From positions 248,001 through 312,000 of the forward strand of contig NZ_JACHNH010000001.1 of assembly GCF_014205335.1 (NCBI RefSeq): DNA of 64,000 nucleotides, given 5' to 3'. The translations under genes were made by a program, and so were the position numbers. Positions 18,032-26,305 of the stretch are shown here, piece by piece. Position 1 is the stretch's first letter. Each line of letters opens with the position of its first letter. The notes beneath the pieces were generated by a model that did no database searches, was not told the origin of the DNA, and was given only the letters and a program-made list of their open reading frames with translations. The stretch comes from Amorphoplanes digitatis. Its GTDB lineage: Bacteria > Actinomycetota > Actinomycetes > Mycobacteriales > Micromonosporaceae.

Positions 18032-18040
18032 TCTGAAAGT

Positions 18041-18080
18041 GAGGGGCGGCCCGGACTCGTGAAGTCCGACACCGCCCCTC
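18041..18080. terminator. Bidirectional terminator
   Basis: Arms GAGGGGCGG and CCGCCCCTC enclose an inner CGGACT/AGTCCG stem with a 5-base loop. It sits between the convergent acyltransferase and DUF5667 genes. Confidence 0.7.
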
Positions 18081-18098
18081 GCCACGTGTTGCGCAGGC

Positions 18099-19238
18099 TC
18101 AGCTTCCGAAGATGCCGCCCAGCAGCCCGCCCAGCAGGCCCTTGTCCTCTTCGGCCGGTGCGTCGGACGGTGCGTCCGAGTTCCGCGCGTCCGGCAGGTC
18201 CGACGGATCCGCCGACGGGTCGACGTAGTTCCGGGAGCCGGGCGTGCCGCCGGTGGCCGGGTCGGCCGTCGGGCTGCCGCTGGTCCTCGGCTTGGCCTTC
18301 TTGCCCTTGTCGCCGCCGGTCGTCGCCTCTTTCTGACCGTGACCCTGCTGGTAGCCGGGAGCCGTGGTGGTCGCGGCGCCGGTCGCGCACTCGCGCAGCT
18401 TGGGCCCGATGGCGTCGCTGCCGGACTGCGTCACAGTGTCGCACCTCAGGCCGGCGCGCAGGTCCGCGGCGCGGTCGTGCACGGCGTCGAGGAGGCTCAA
18501 CGACTGCAGTGCCCGCGCCTGGTTGTTCGCGTCGAGCCGGTCCAGCCGCGCCGTGAGTACCCGGCTCTGGCTGCCGACGAAGGTGTCGACGGAGTCCAGC
18601 GGTGCCTTGTCCCGGCGGGTGACGGCCGCCGAGTTGAGCAGCTTGACGCCCTGCCGGGTGTCGTTGTCCATGTCGTCGAGCACGTCGCCGAAGCTCGGGT
18701 CGTCGCCCTCCATCGAGGCCGCCTCGGAGAGGCGGTTGCGGGCGAACGTCAGCGACAGCTGACCCCGGGTGACATCGGATCCGGCCATGGCCAGCTGGGC
18801 GCGCTCGGTCGAACGCTTGACGCCGTACAGGGCGTCGCCCGGCGCGGCGTTCTCGCTCGCGGCGGAGATTCCGGAGACGGCCATGGCACCGGCGGCGACG
18901 CCGATGACGATCGCGCCGCGGGCGCGGATCCGGCGGCCGAACAGCTTGCGGGCCGGTTGGGCATCCTTCTGCCACTCGGCCCGTTCCTGCGCGGTGGCGG
19001 TCGCCCCGATGCCGTCCCGTTCCGCGGTGGCCACGAGCATCGCTCGCAGGCCGGTACGGAACTCGAGATCCACCTGGACCCCGGACCGTGCCGCGGAGAG
19101 GCTGTGCCCGATGGCGACCAGTTCGGCGAGTTGCTCGTCGGCCTGGCCCCGCGTGTGATGGCGGATGCCGCCGTTGGTCTCGTCGAGAAGCTCCGCGAAG
19201 CGCTCGGCGCTCCGGCGATCAAAGATGTTGAAGTTCAC
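18099..19238 (-). CDS. rsbN: DUF5667 membrane protein, probable anti-sigma factor RsbN for BldN
   Basis: The 379-residue protein has a cytoplasmic N-terminal part (residues 1-105), a membrane helix (IVIGVAAGAMAVSGISAAS, about residues 110-130) directly followed by the DUF5667 core (GDALYGVKRSTERAQLAMA), and a long extracytoplasmic Pro/Asp-rich tail ending in a Gly-rich segment. In Streptomyces a DUF5667 protein next to bldN is RsbN, which holds the sigma factor inactive. The GTG start has GGGAGG 8 bases upstream. It lies 181 bases downstream of the sigma gene on the same strand. The function is inferred from family and neighbour. Confidence 0.78.
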   Translation of the reverse strand: MNFNIFDRRSAERFAELLDETNGGIRHHTRGQADEQLAELVAIGHSLSAARSGVQVDLEFRTGLRAMLVATAERDGIGATATAQERAEWQKDAQPARKLFGRRIRARGAIVIGVAAGAMAVSGISAASENAAPGDALYGVKRSTERAQLAMAGSDVTRGQLSLTFARNRLSEAASMEGDDPSFGDVLDDMDNDTRQGVKLLNSAAVTRRDKAPLDSVDTFVGSQSRVLTARLDRLDANNQARALQSLSLLDAVHDRAADLRAGLRCDTVTQSGSDAIGPKLRECATGAATTTAPGYQQGHGQKEATTGGDKGKKAKPRTSGSPTADPATGGTPGSRNYVDPSADPSDLPDARNSDAPSDAPAEEDKGLLGGLLGGIFGS

Positions 19239-19419
19239 CGTGTGCACCTCCCCTCGCTCGTGACTGAATCGCCGGCGATCTCGCCGGCGGTCGCGACGGA
19301 ACCGGTGGGCCAAAGGCCCACCACTGGTCGCACCCGGACAAACGCACGACGGGCGGGAGCGGTTACGGGTATCGGTAGGGCGCTGGAGCCCGCAGAGATC
19401 GACATGTGATGAATTGCGG

Positions 19420-20370
19420 TCACCACTGGAACCCGTCGGGGAGCAGCCGGGCGAGTGCCCGGACCGCCCGGTACTGGAGTGCCTTGATCGCGCCCTCGTT
19501 CTTGCCCATCGTCTGTGCGGTCTCGGCCACCGAGAAGCCCTGGAGGAAGCGCAGCACGATGCACTCCTGCTGCTCCGGGTTGAGCTGCTTGACCGCGGTG
19601 AGCAGCGCCACGTTGGTGATGTGGTCGACGACGGCGGCCTCGGGGCTGCCCTCGGGCCCGCGGTCCTCGCGGTCGGCGTCCAGGACGTCCCCGGTGGTCA
19701 CCTCGAGCCGGTAGCGGCCCGACTTGAAGTGGTCGGCGACCAGGTTGCGGGCGATGGTGACCAGCCAGGCGCCGAGGTCGCGGCCCTGCCAGGTGAAGCT
19801 GCCGATGCGCTTGAGCGCGCGCAGGAAGGTGTCGGAGGTGAGGTCCTCGGCGAGTTGCCGGTTACCGACCCGGAAGTAGACGAAGCGGAAGACGGTGTCG
19901 ACGTACCGGTCGTAGATCAGACCGAAGGCGGCGGACTCGCCGGCCTGCGCCCGCTCGACAAGCGCCCACACCTCGGCGGCCGCGTCGCCCGGGTCGGGGC
20001 GCGCCGGATACTTGGGCGGTTCGGACTCGCTGGGCGGGCCGGTCGTGCTCTGCGTCGGTACGACGACGGTGGCGTCTCCGTCGGCGGCGCCCGTCCGCCG
20101 GTCCGGCCCGGCCTGCTGCGGCGCCTGTGGGCGCCCGGGCACGGCGACCCGCCCGCCACCCGGCTTCGCGTTACCGGTCGGCGGCAGGTGCCGGCTCGGA
20201 GATTCGTTGATGTGCGGCCGGTTCCGGGTCCGCTTGGGTCCGTCGCTGCGGATCGCGTACGCGATCGTGTTGTCGATGCCCCTGCGGAGGGCGCTCAGGC
20301 CCTCCGTGAGCGCGAGACGCGCCGCGAACACATCGCGGCTGTACGGATCGCCGGCGTACACATGACTCAC
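19420..20370 (-). CDS. bldN: ECF RNA polymerase sigma factor of the BldN family
   Basis: The 316-residue protein carries an unusual N-terminal extension (about 120 residues) before sigma region 2 (AFGLIYDRYVDTVFRFVYFR...EDLTSDTFLRALKR, TWQGRDLGAWLVTIARN) and region 4 (LNPEQQECIVLRFLQGFSVAETAQTMGKNEGAIKALQYRA, split here by family alignment). These motifs match Streptomyces BldN, needed for aerial development, whose N-terminal extension is removed by proteolysis. The extension here is rich in Pro/Gly/Arg. GTG 20370 has AAGGAGG close upstream. The DUF5667 partner follows. Confidence 0.85.
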   Translation of the reverse strand: MSHVYAGDPYSRDVFAARLALTEGLSALRRGIDNTIAYAIRSDGPKRTRNRPHINESPSRHLPPTGNAKPGGGRVAVPGRPQAPQQAGPDRRTGAADGDATVVVPTQSTTGPPSESEPPKYPARPDPGDAAAEVWALVERAQAGESAAFGLIYDRYVDTVFRFVYFRVGNRQLAEDLTSDTFLRALKRIGSFTWQGRDLGAWLVTIARNLVADHFKSGRYRLEVTTGDVLDADREDRGPEGSPEAAVVDHITNVALLTAVKQLNPEQQECIVLRFLQGFSVAETAQTMGKNEGAIKALQYRAVRALARLLPDGFQW

Positions 20371-20678
20371 TGCGCCTCCTTGACCCGGCGGGCCGTCGAT
20401 GAGGGGGTCTGAAGACCGCTCCACAACAAAAGGGGGTGGGGCGGCCCGCGCATGGCAGGGCAACCTCACCCACGGATGTGGACTCCGTTACACAGACCGG
20501 AAGTATTGCGGAGATCGAACACGCGGAGTCGCACAAAGTGTGCGCTGCGCGAAAATATCCCGAAGCGCCACAGAAATCGCATCGAGAACATCTGTCACGA
20601 TCTAGGACAGGTCGGCAACGGCCCGGACATGGTGTCCGGCGACCCGATCGAGTGCCTTCTGTGCCAGACTCAGGCGTC
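20371..20678. other. Divergent intergenic region between bldN and the acyl-CoA ligase gene
   Basis: No gene is visible. It is less GC-rich than its surroundings in the middle (20490-20620) and must hold the bldN and ligase promoters. TTACACAGA at 20488-20497 equals the left half of the BldD consensus, but the right half does not match. CAGACT at 20665-20670 may be the -10 box for the ligase gene. Confidence 0.5.
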
Positions 20679-22190
20679 GTGGAGAACAGCGCTCGGGACC
20701 CGGTCCGCACATCCGCGCAACATCGCCCCGACGCTCCGGCGTTGATAACCGGCGAGTCCTTAGTCACCTGGTCTGAGCTGGACGAACGCGTCGACCAGGC
20801 CGCGGGGCGCCTCGCGGTGGGCACCGCGCCCGGCGATCGCGTCGCGCTGGTGCTCGGCAACACCGTCGATTTCGCGGTCGCCTATTTCGCGGTTCTGCGC
20901 GCCGGACTCGTCGCGGTTCCGCTCAATCCGGGCTACACGCCCGACGAGTTGACCTTCGCACTGACGGACTGCGGTGCCGTGCGGGTGATCGCCGAGGACC
21001 CGACACTGGGCCGGCTGGGGCTGTCCGCCGGCGTGGCCGTACCGGTGGCGTCGCTGCGGTCCGGCGAGCGGGCCGCGCCGCACCCGGCCGCCGCGGACGA
21101 CCTGGCGGTCCTGCTCTACACCTCGGGGACGAGCGGGCGGCCGAAGGGCGCGATGCTCACCCACCGCGCGCTCGCCGCCAATCACGACCAGCTGGCGCGG
21201 ATCGAGCCGCCCGTGCTCTGCGGCGACGACGTGGTGCTGCTGGCGATCCCGTTCTTCCACGCATACGGGCTCAACACCGGCCTCGGCGCGATCGCACACC
21301 ACGGCGCCTGCGGGGTGCTGGTCGACCGCTTCGACCCGGAGGCGACGCTCGCCCTGATCGAGAAACATCAGGTCACGACCGTTGTCGGGGTGCCATCCAT
21401 GTACGCGGCGTGGTCGCTGGCGCCGAGCGTTCGCGAGGCACTGTCGACCGTGCGGACGGCGGTCTGCGGCGCGGCGCCGTTCGAGCCGGCCGACGCGGCG
21501 CGCTTCACGGCCGCGACCGGCAGGACCGTCCTGATCGGGTACGGCCTCACCGAGGCGGCGCCGGTGCTCACCACGACGGCGGTCAGCGACCGGGAGAAGG
21601 TCGGCTCGATCGGCCGCCCGCTGCCCGGGGTCTCGCTGCTGCTGCGCACCGCGGACGGCGCCGTGCTGTGGCGCGACGGCGACGTCGCGGCGGAGTCCTC
21701 CGACGAACTCGACCTCGACCTGGACCTGGAGGTGAGCGGCGGCACGGACCCCGGCGAGATCGTGGTGCGCGGCGACAACCTCTTCTCCGGGTACTGGCCG
21801 GACGGTCAGGACGGCCCGGACGCCGACGGCTGGTGGGGCACCGGCGACATCGCGTACGCGGACGCGGACGGCGACCTGGTACTCGTCGACCGGATCGGCG
21901 AGCTGATCCTGGTCAACGGCTTCAACGTCTACCCCGCCGAGATCGAGCGGGTCCTCGGCTCGCACCCGGGCGTCGCCGAGGCGGCCGTGATCGCGATCCC
22001 CGACGGCTCGACCGGGCAGGCGCCGTACGCGTACGTCGTGCCCGCCCTCGACCCGCCGCCGACCGCCGCCGAGCTCCAGGTCTACTGCGCCGGTCAGCTC
22101 GCCCGGTTCAAGCTGCCGACCGGGATCGAGCTGGTGCCGGAGCTGCCGCACTCGGCGATCGGCAAGGTGCGAAAGGGTGCCCTGCGATGA
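20679..22190 (+). CDS. Long-chain fatty acid-CoA ligase / AMP-forming acyl ligase
   Basis: The 503-residue protein activates a carboxylic acid, probably a fatty acid, as acyl-AMP and then acyl-CoA. Adenylate-forming motifs: YTSGTSGRPKGAML (P-loop), IGYGLTEAAP, GWWGTGDIAY, ELILVNGFNVYPAEIE (hinge) and the C-terminal catalytic Lys in GKVRKGALR. GTG 20679 is preferred because upstream in-frame sequence lacks conserved features. An insertion of acidic residues (SSDELDLDLDLEVSGG) lies before GEIVVRG. It overlaps the glutaredoxin gene by four bases. The chain length of the substrate is unknown. Confidence 0.88.
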   Translation: MENSARDPVRTSAQHRPDAPALITGESLVTWSELDERVDQAAGRLAVGTAPGDRVALVLGNTVDFAVAYFAVLRAGLVAVPLNPGYTPDELTFALTDCGAVRVIAEDPTLGRLGLSAGVAVPVASLRSGERAAPHPAAADDLAVLLYTSGTSGRPKGAMLTHRALAANHDQLARIEPPVLCGDDVVLLAIPFFHAYGLNTGLGAIAHHGACGVLVDRFDPEATLALIEKHQVTTVVGVPSMYAAWSLAPSVREALSTVRTAVCGAAPFEPADAARFTAATGRTVLIGYGLTEAAPVLTTTAVSDREKVGSIGRPLPGVSLLLRTADGAVLWRDGDVAAESSDELDLDLDLEVSGGTDPGEIVVRGDNLFSGYWPDGQDGPDADGWWGTGDIAYADADGDLVLVDRIGELILVNGFNVYPAEIERVLGSHPGVAEAAVIAIPDGSTGQAPYAYVVPALDPPPTAAELQVYCAGQLARFKLPTGIELVPELPHSAIGKVRKGALR

Positions 22191-22435
22191 CCCGGATCAC
22201 TCTTATCAGCCGGGACGGCTGCCACCTGTGCGAGGTCGCTGAGCAGACCCTGGACCGGATCGCGCCGGGCCAGTGGACCCGGGTGGAGGTCGGCGAGTCG
22301 ATGGAGCTGGAACGCGACTACGGCGACCGGGTGCCGGTGGTGCTTCTCGATGGCAAGGAGCACGGCTACTGGCGGGTCGAGGAGGATCGTCTGCTGCGGG
22401 ATATGAGTAGACCGGCGGGGGCGCCCCGCCTGTAA
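22187..22435 (+). CDS. Glutaredoxin-like protein (DUF836 family)
   Basis: The 82-residue thioredoxin-fold protein starts with ITLISRDGCHLCEVAEQTL; C-H-L-C is the redox motif. The cis-Pro segment is RVPVVLLDG. It is a small thiol oxidoreductase, possibly working with mycothiol. The ATG overlaps the ligase stop (ATGA), so both are translated together. Its stop codon TAA is also part of the likely -10 box (TAATCT, 22433-22438) of the next gene. Confidence 0.85.
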   Translation: MTRITLISRDGCHLCEVAEQTLDRIAPGQWTRVEVGESMELERDYGDRVPVVLLDGKEHGYWRVEEDRLLRDMSRPAGAPRL

Positions 22436-22444
22436 TCTCGCGCC

Positions 22445-23086
22445 GTGGCTCGCACTCATCTTGTCTGGGACTGGAACGGCACGCTGCTCGACGATCTCTC
22501 GCTCGTCGTCTCGTCGACAAATCACACCTTCGCGGCCGTCGGCGGCCGCAGCGTCGACTCCGACGAGCACCGCCGGCGGTTCCGCCGGCCGGTCGCCGAG
22601 TTCTACGCGGAGATCCTCGAGCGGGCCGTCGACGCGGAGGAGTTCGAGGAGCTCGACCGGATCTTCCACGAGGCCTACCGGGTCGGGCTCACCACGATCT
22701 CGCTGGCGGCGGACGCCGAGGCCGCGATCCGGGCCTGGCCGGGCGGCCAGTCGCTGCTCTCCATGTGGTTCCACGACGAGCTGATCCCGGCCGTGCAGAC
22801 CTATGGCCTGGCCGGCATGTTCACCCGCATCGACGGGCGGCCGACCGAGGTCGACGGCGGGCTCAAGGCCGGCCACCTGGCCCGGCACCTCGCCGAGCAG
22901 CAGGTGCCCGGCGACCAGGTGGTGCTGATCGGCGACTCGCTCGACGACGCGGAGGCCGCCGAGTCGGTCGGCGGGGTGTGCGTGCTCTACAGCGGCGGCT
23001 TCACCGATCCGTCGCGGCTGCGCGCCAGCGGCCGGCCGGTGGCGGACACCCTGCTCGAGGCGGTGCGCATCGCCCGGACGCTGTGA
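22445..23086 (+). CDS. HAD superfamily hydrolase (phosphoglycolate phosphatase-like)
   Basis: The 213-residue protein starts with DWNGTLLDD (nucleophile and acid/base Asp; Trp and Asn replace the usual xDG). Later HAD motifs are GGLKAGHLARHL (conserved Lys) and VLIGDSLDDAEAAE (acidic pair). A helical cap domain lies between. The substrate is unknown. TAATCT lies exactly 12 bases before the GTG, so it appears to have its own leaderless promoter inside the end of the glutaredoxin gene. Confidence 0.83.
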   Translation: MARTHLVWDWNGTLLDDLSLVVSSTNHTFAAVGGRSVDSDEHRRRFRRPVAEFYAEILERAVDAEEFEELDRIFHEAYRVGLTTISLAADAEAAIRAWPGGQSLLSMWFHDELIPAVQTYGLAGMFTRIDGRPTEVDGGLKAGHLARHLAEQQVPGDQVVLIGDSLDDAEAAESVGGVCVLYSGGFTDPSRLRASGRPVADTLLEAVRIARTL

Positions 23087-23212
23087 TGCCCCGTACTCCG
23101 TGACGCGGACCCGGTGGCACATCGGGGCGGTAACCGGTAATACTCGGCGGAGAGTCGACGGCAATAGCATGCCGACTCGATCTTTGTCCAGTTCTCCCAT
23201 CAAGATCGCGAT

Positions 23213-23241
23213 TTGTGCACGCCTTCACAAGCGCCTATTCT
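23213..23241 (+). promoter_or_regulatory. rex promoter with overlapping Rex operator
   Basis: TTGTGCACGCCTTCACAA (23213-23230) matches the actinobacterial Rex operator TTGTGNNNNNNNNCACAA. Its first six bases (TTGTGC) also form a -35 box, placed 17 bp from TATTCT (23236-23241) as -10. Rex bound here would block RNA polymerase, giving NADH-relieved autorepression of the rex-hem operon. The sites are seen in sequence; control is inferred from Streptomyces Rex. Confidence 0.88.
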
Positions 23242-23346
23242 GTGACTCCGACGAGCCCCGCTATCACAGCCGGTCCACGCAGGCGCAACCGGTACCGGAC
23301 CTGCAGCAGGGCTCACCGTAGGTCCGCCTCGTCGGCACGGAGTCAG

Positions 23347-24087
23347 ATGAGTCAGCAGCGTCACGGAAGCACGCCGGGTAATACCGGTGCAGTTCCCGCC
23401 TTCCCGGATCTTCCCGAGGCGACGATCGCGCGGCTACCGGAATACCTGCGCGCTCTGCACAACCTCGCGGAGTCAGGTTCCGAGACGGTGTCCAGCGAGG
23501 GCCTCGCCGCCGCGGCGGGAGTCAACTCGGCCAAGCTCCGCAAGGACCTCTCCCACCTCGGGTCCTACGGCACCCGCGGCGTCGGCTACGACGTTGCGCT
23601 GCTCGTCGACCAGATCGAGTACATCCTCGGGCTGGACCAGCGGCGCGCCGTCGCGCTTGTCGGCGTCGGTAATCTCGGCCACGCGCTGGCCGGCTACGAC
23701 GGGTTCGCCAGCCGCGGGTTCCGCATAGTGGCCCTGTTCGACTCCGACGCCGAACAGGTCGGCAAGCCGCTTGGCGACCTGACCGTGCGGCACATCGACG
23801 AGCTGGGCATGGCGGTCGTCGAGGAGGGCATCACCATCGGCGTGATCGCCACCCCCGCGGGCGCGGCGCAGGCGGTCGCGGACGATCTGGTGGCCGCCGG
23901 CGTCACCAGCATTCTCAACTTCGCGCCCTGCGTGCTGTCGGTGCCCGCCGGTGTCGACGTGCGTAAGGTTGATCTGGCCATCGAGCTGCAGATCCTTTCG
24001 TTCCACGAGCACCGCAAGGCGTCTCTGACGGCGATACCCGGCGGCCGCTCAGCGCAGCCCGGTAACCAGGAGGCGGTCGGCTCGTGA
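23347..24087 (+). CDS. rex: Redox-sensing transcriptional repressor Rex
   Basis: Rex senses the NADH/NAD+ ratio and represses respiratory and haem genes when NADH is low. The 246-residue protein has an N-terminal winged helix (about 25-85: LPEYLRALHNLA, VNSAKLRKDLSHLGSYGTRGVGYD) and a Rossmann domain with VALVGVGNLGHAL. The C-terminal helix (IELQILSFHEHR) supports domain swapping. The ATG has CGGAG at suitable distance. The stop overlaps hemA (GTGA). A Rex operator lies on its promoter. Confidence 0.95.
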   Translation: MSQQRHGSTPGNTGAVPAFPDLPEATIARLPEYLRALHNLAESGSETVSSEGLAAAAGVNSAKLRKDLSHLGSYGTRGVGYDVALLVDQIEYILGLDQRRAVALVGVGNLGHALAGYDGFASRGFRIVALFDSDAEQVGKPLGDLTVRHIDELGMAVVEEGITIGVIATPAGAAQAVADDLVAAGVTSILNFAPCVLSVPAGVDVRKVDLAIELQILSFHEHRKASLTAIPGGRSAQPGNQEAVGS

Positions 24088-25379
24088 ACCTGCTCAGCGT
24101 CGGCGCGTCCTACCGGACCGCCGGGGTCGACACCCTGGAACGCCTCACCATCGCCGGCACCGACATCCCTGCCGTGCTGCGCAAACTCCTCGCCCAGCCG
24201 TACATCGGCGAGGCCGTGATCCTCTCCACCTGCAACCGGGTCGAGGTCTACGCGGCCGTCACCGGCTTCCACGGCGGCCTCGGCGACGTCTGCAACGTGC
24301 TCGCCGAGCACTCCGGCATCGGGGCCAGCGACCTCGCCGCCCACCTCTACGTGCACTACGACGAGGCGGCCGTGCGCCACTCGTTCCGGGTCACCGCCGG
24401 GCTCGACTCGATGGTCGTCGGCGAGGCGCAGATCCTCGGGCAGCTGCGAGACGCCTATCACGCCGCGACCGAGTCCGACTCCGCCGGCCGGCTGCTGCAC
24501 GAGCTCATGCAGCAGGCGCTGCGGGTCGGCAAGCGGGCACACGCCGAGACCGGCATCGACCGGGCCGGGCAGAGCGTCGTCACCGCCGCGCTCGAGGTGG
24601 CGTCCGCCACGTTCGACGGCGACCTCACCGGGCGCACCGGCCTGGTGGTCGGCGCCGGCGCGATGGGCGCGCTGTCGGTGGCCACCCTGACCCGCTCCGG
24701 TGTCGGCCCCCTGGAGATCACCAACCGCGGTGCCGACCGAGCCGAGCGTCTCGCCGAGGCGTACGGCGCCACGGCCGTGCCGTTCGACTCCCTTGACGCG
24801 GCCATCGCCGCGGCCGACATCGTGGTCTGCGCCACCGCGTCCACCGAGCCGCTGCTCACCGCGTCCGCCCTCGCCGGGCGGGAACGGCCGCTCGTCGTGC
24901 TCGACCTGGCGGTGCCGCGGGACGTCGCGCCCGACGTCGCCGACCTGCCGAACGTCACGGTGGTCGACATCGACGGCCTGGCGACGACCCGGCGCACCAT
25001 GCCGGCCGCCGCCGAGACCCTCGCCGTCGAGCAGATCGTCGCCGCCGAGGTCGACCACTTCATGGCCTGGCTGCGCGGCGCCGAGATCGCCCCGACCGTC
25101 GCCGCCCTGCGCACCCGGGCCGACGAGGTGGTCAGCGGCGAGCTGCGCAAGCTCACCACCCGGCGCCCGGAATTCACCGAGGAGCAGCGGGCCGATGTTT
25201 CCCGTACCCTGCACCGGGTCGTACAGCAGCTGCTGCACTCACCGACCGTGCGGGTCCGGCAGCTCGCGGCCGAACCCGGCGGCGACCAGTACGCGGCGCT
25301 GCTGCGTGAGCTGTTCGACCTGGACGTACCCCACGCCACCCAGGCTGACGCCGTTCCCGAGATCGGAGGACAAGAGTGA
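24084..25379 (+). CDS. hemA: Glutamyl-tRNA reductase
   Basis: HemA reduces glutamyl-tRNA(Glu) to glutamate-1-semialdehyde with NADPH, the first step of C5 tetrapyrrole synthesis. The 431-residue protein has the catalytic Cys in ILSTCNRVEVYA (about residue 48), GLDSMVVGEAQILGQLRDAY, and the NADPH loop VVGAGAMGALS (about 190). The C-terminal dimerisation helix spans 320-400. GTG start overlaps rex, and the stop overlaps hemC. hemL is not in the window. Confidence 0.95.
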   Translation: MNLLSVGASYRTAGVDTLERLTIAGTDIPAVLRKLLAQPYIGEAVILSTCNRVEVYAAVTGFHGGLGDVCNVLAEHSGIGASDLAAHLYVHYDEAAVRHSFRVTAGLDSMVVGEAQILGQLRDAYHAATESDSAGRLLHELMQQALRVGKRAHAETGIDRAGQSVVTAALEVASATFDGDLTGRTGLVVGAGAMGALSVATLTRSGVGPLEITNRGADRAERLAEAYGATAVPFDSLDAAIAAADIVVCATASTEPLLTASALAGRERPLVVLDLAVPRDVAPDVADLPNVTVVDIDGLATTRRTMPAAAETLAVEQIVAAEVDHFMAWLRGAEIAPTVAALRTRADEVVSGELRKLTTRRPEFTEEQRADVSRTLHRVVQQLLHSPTVRVRQLAAEPGGDQYAALLRELFDLDVPHATQADAVPEIGGQE

Positions 25380-26305
25380 ACGCCCCACTGCGCCTCGGCA
25401 CGCGTGGCAGCGCGCTCGCGCTCGCTCAGTCCCAGCAGGTCGCCGACTCGCTGACCGCCGCGACCGGCCGCCCCGTCGAGCTGGTCCGGATCGTCACCGC
25501 CGGCGACCGCTCCAACGCGCCCGTCGCCCAGCTCGGTGTCGGGGTCTTCGTCTCGGCGCTGCGTGAGGCCCTGATCGCGAACGAGATCGACTTCGCGGTC
25601 CACTCGTACAAGGACCTGCCGACGCTTCCGCACCCGGGTCTGCACATCGCGGCCGTGCCGCTGCGGGAGGACCCGCGTGACGCGCTCGTCGCCCGCGACG
25701 GGCTGACCCTCACCGAGCTGCCGGCGGGCTCCGCGATCGGTACGGGCGCGGTGCGCCGAATCGCGCAACTGCATGCCTTGGGCCTACAGTTGCAGGTCAC
25801 GCCTATCCGCGGCAATGTTGACAGCCGTATCGCGAGGGTGCTCGGCCCCGAGGCCGACCTCGACGCGGTCGTCCTGGCGCGGGCCGGCGTGGTGCGTCTC
25901 GGCCGCGCCGCCGAGATCACAGAGACGTTGGATCCGATGCTCATGCTGCCCGCGCCCGCACAGGGCGCGCTGGCGATCGAGTGCCGGGCCGACGACGCAG
26001 ATCTGGTCGAGCTGCTGGCCGCACTCGATCACGCACCGTCCCGCGCCGCCGTCACGGCGGAACGGGCGATGCTCGCCACGCTCGAGGCCGGTTGCTCCGC
26101 GCCGGTCGCGGCACACGCCGAACTCGCCGAAGGCGAGGAAGGCGATGAGATCTACCTGCGCGGTGCGGTGATCAGCCCGGACGGGGCTCGAGCTGTCCGG
26201 CTGTCGCGCACCGGAACGCCCGCCGACGCGGCGGAGATCGGAAAGGCGCTTGCCGCCGATCTCCTCGACGCCGGCGCCGACACCCTGATGGGGAGCACAG
26301 AATGA
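25376..26305 (+). CDS. hemC: Porphobilinogen deaminase (hydroxymethylbilane synthase)
   Basis: HemC joins four porphobilinogens into hydroxymethylbilane. The 309-residue protein has the standard start LRLGTRGSALALAQSQQVAD, the catalytic Asp region FAVHSYKDLPT, GTGAVRRIAQL, IRGNVDSRI and the dipyrromethane-cofactor Cys in LEAGCSAPVA. It overlaps hemA (GTGA) and hemD (ATGA), so the operon is translationally coupled. Nothing unusual is seen. Confidence 0.96.
   Translation: MNAPLRLGTRGSALALAQSQQVADSLTAATGRPVELVRIVTAGDRSNAPVAQLGVGVFVSALREALIANEIDFAVHSYKDLPTLPHPGLHIAAVPLREDPRDALVARDGLTLTELPAGSAIGTGAVRRIAQLHALGLQLQVTPIRGNVDSRIARVLGPEADLDAVVLARAGVVRLGRAAEITETLDPMLMLPAPAQGALAIECRADDADLVELLAALDHAPSRAAVTAERAMLATLEAGCSAPVAAHAELAEGEEGDEIYLRGAVISPDGARAVRLSRTGTPADAAEIGKALAADLLDAGADTLMGSTE

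Noticed and set aside
20488..20497. BldD operator upstream of bldN
   Set aside because: Only the left half TTACACAGA fits. The right half reads CCGG instead of GTAA, so it is not strong enough to claim.
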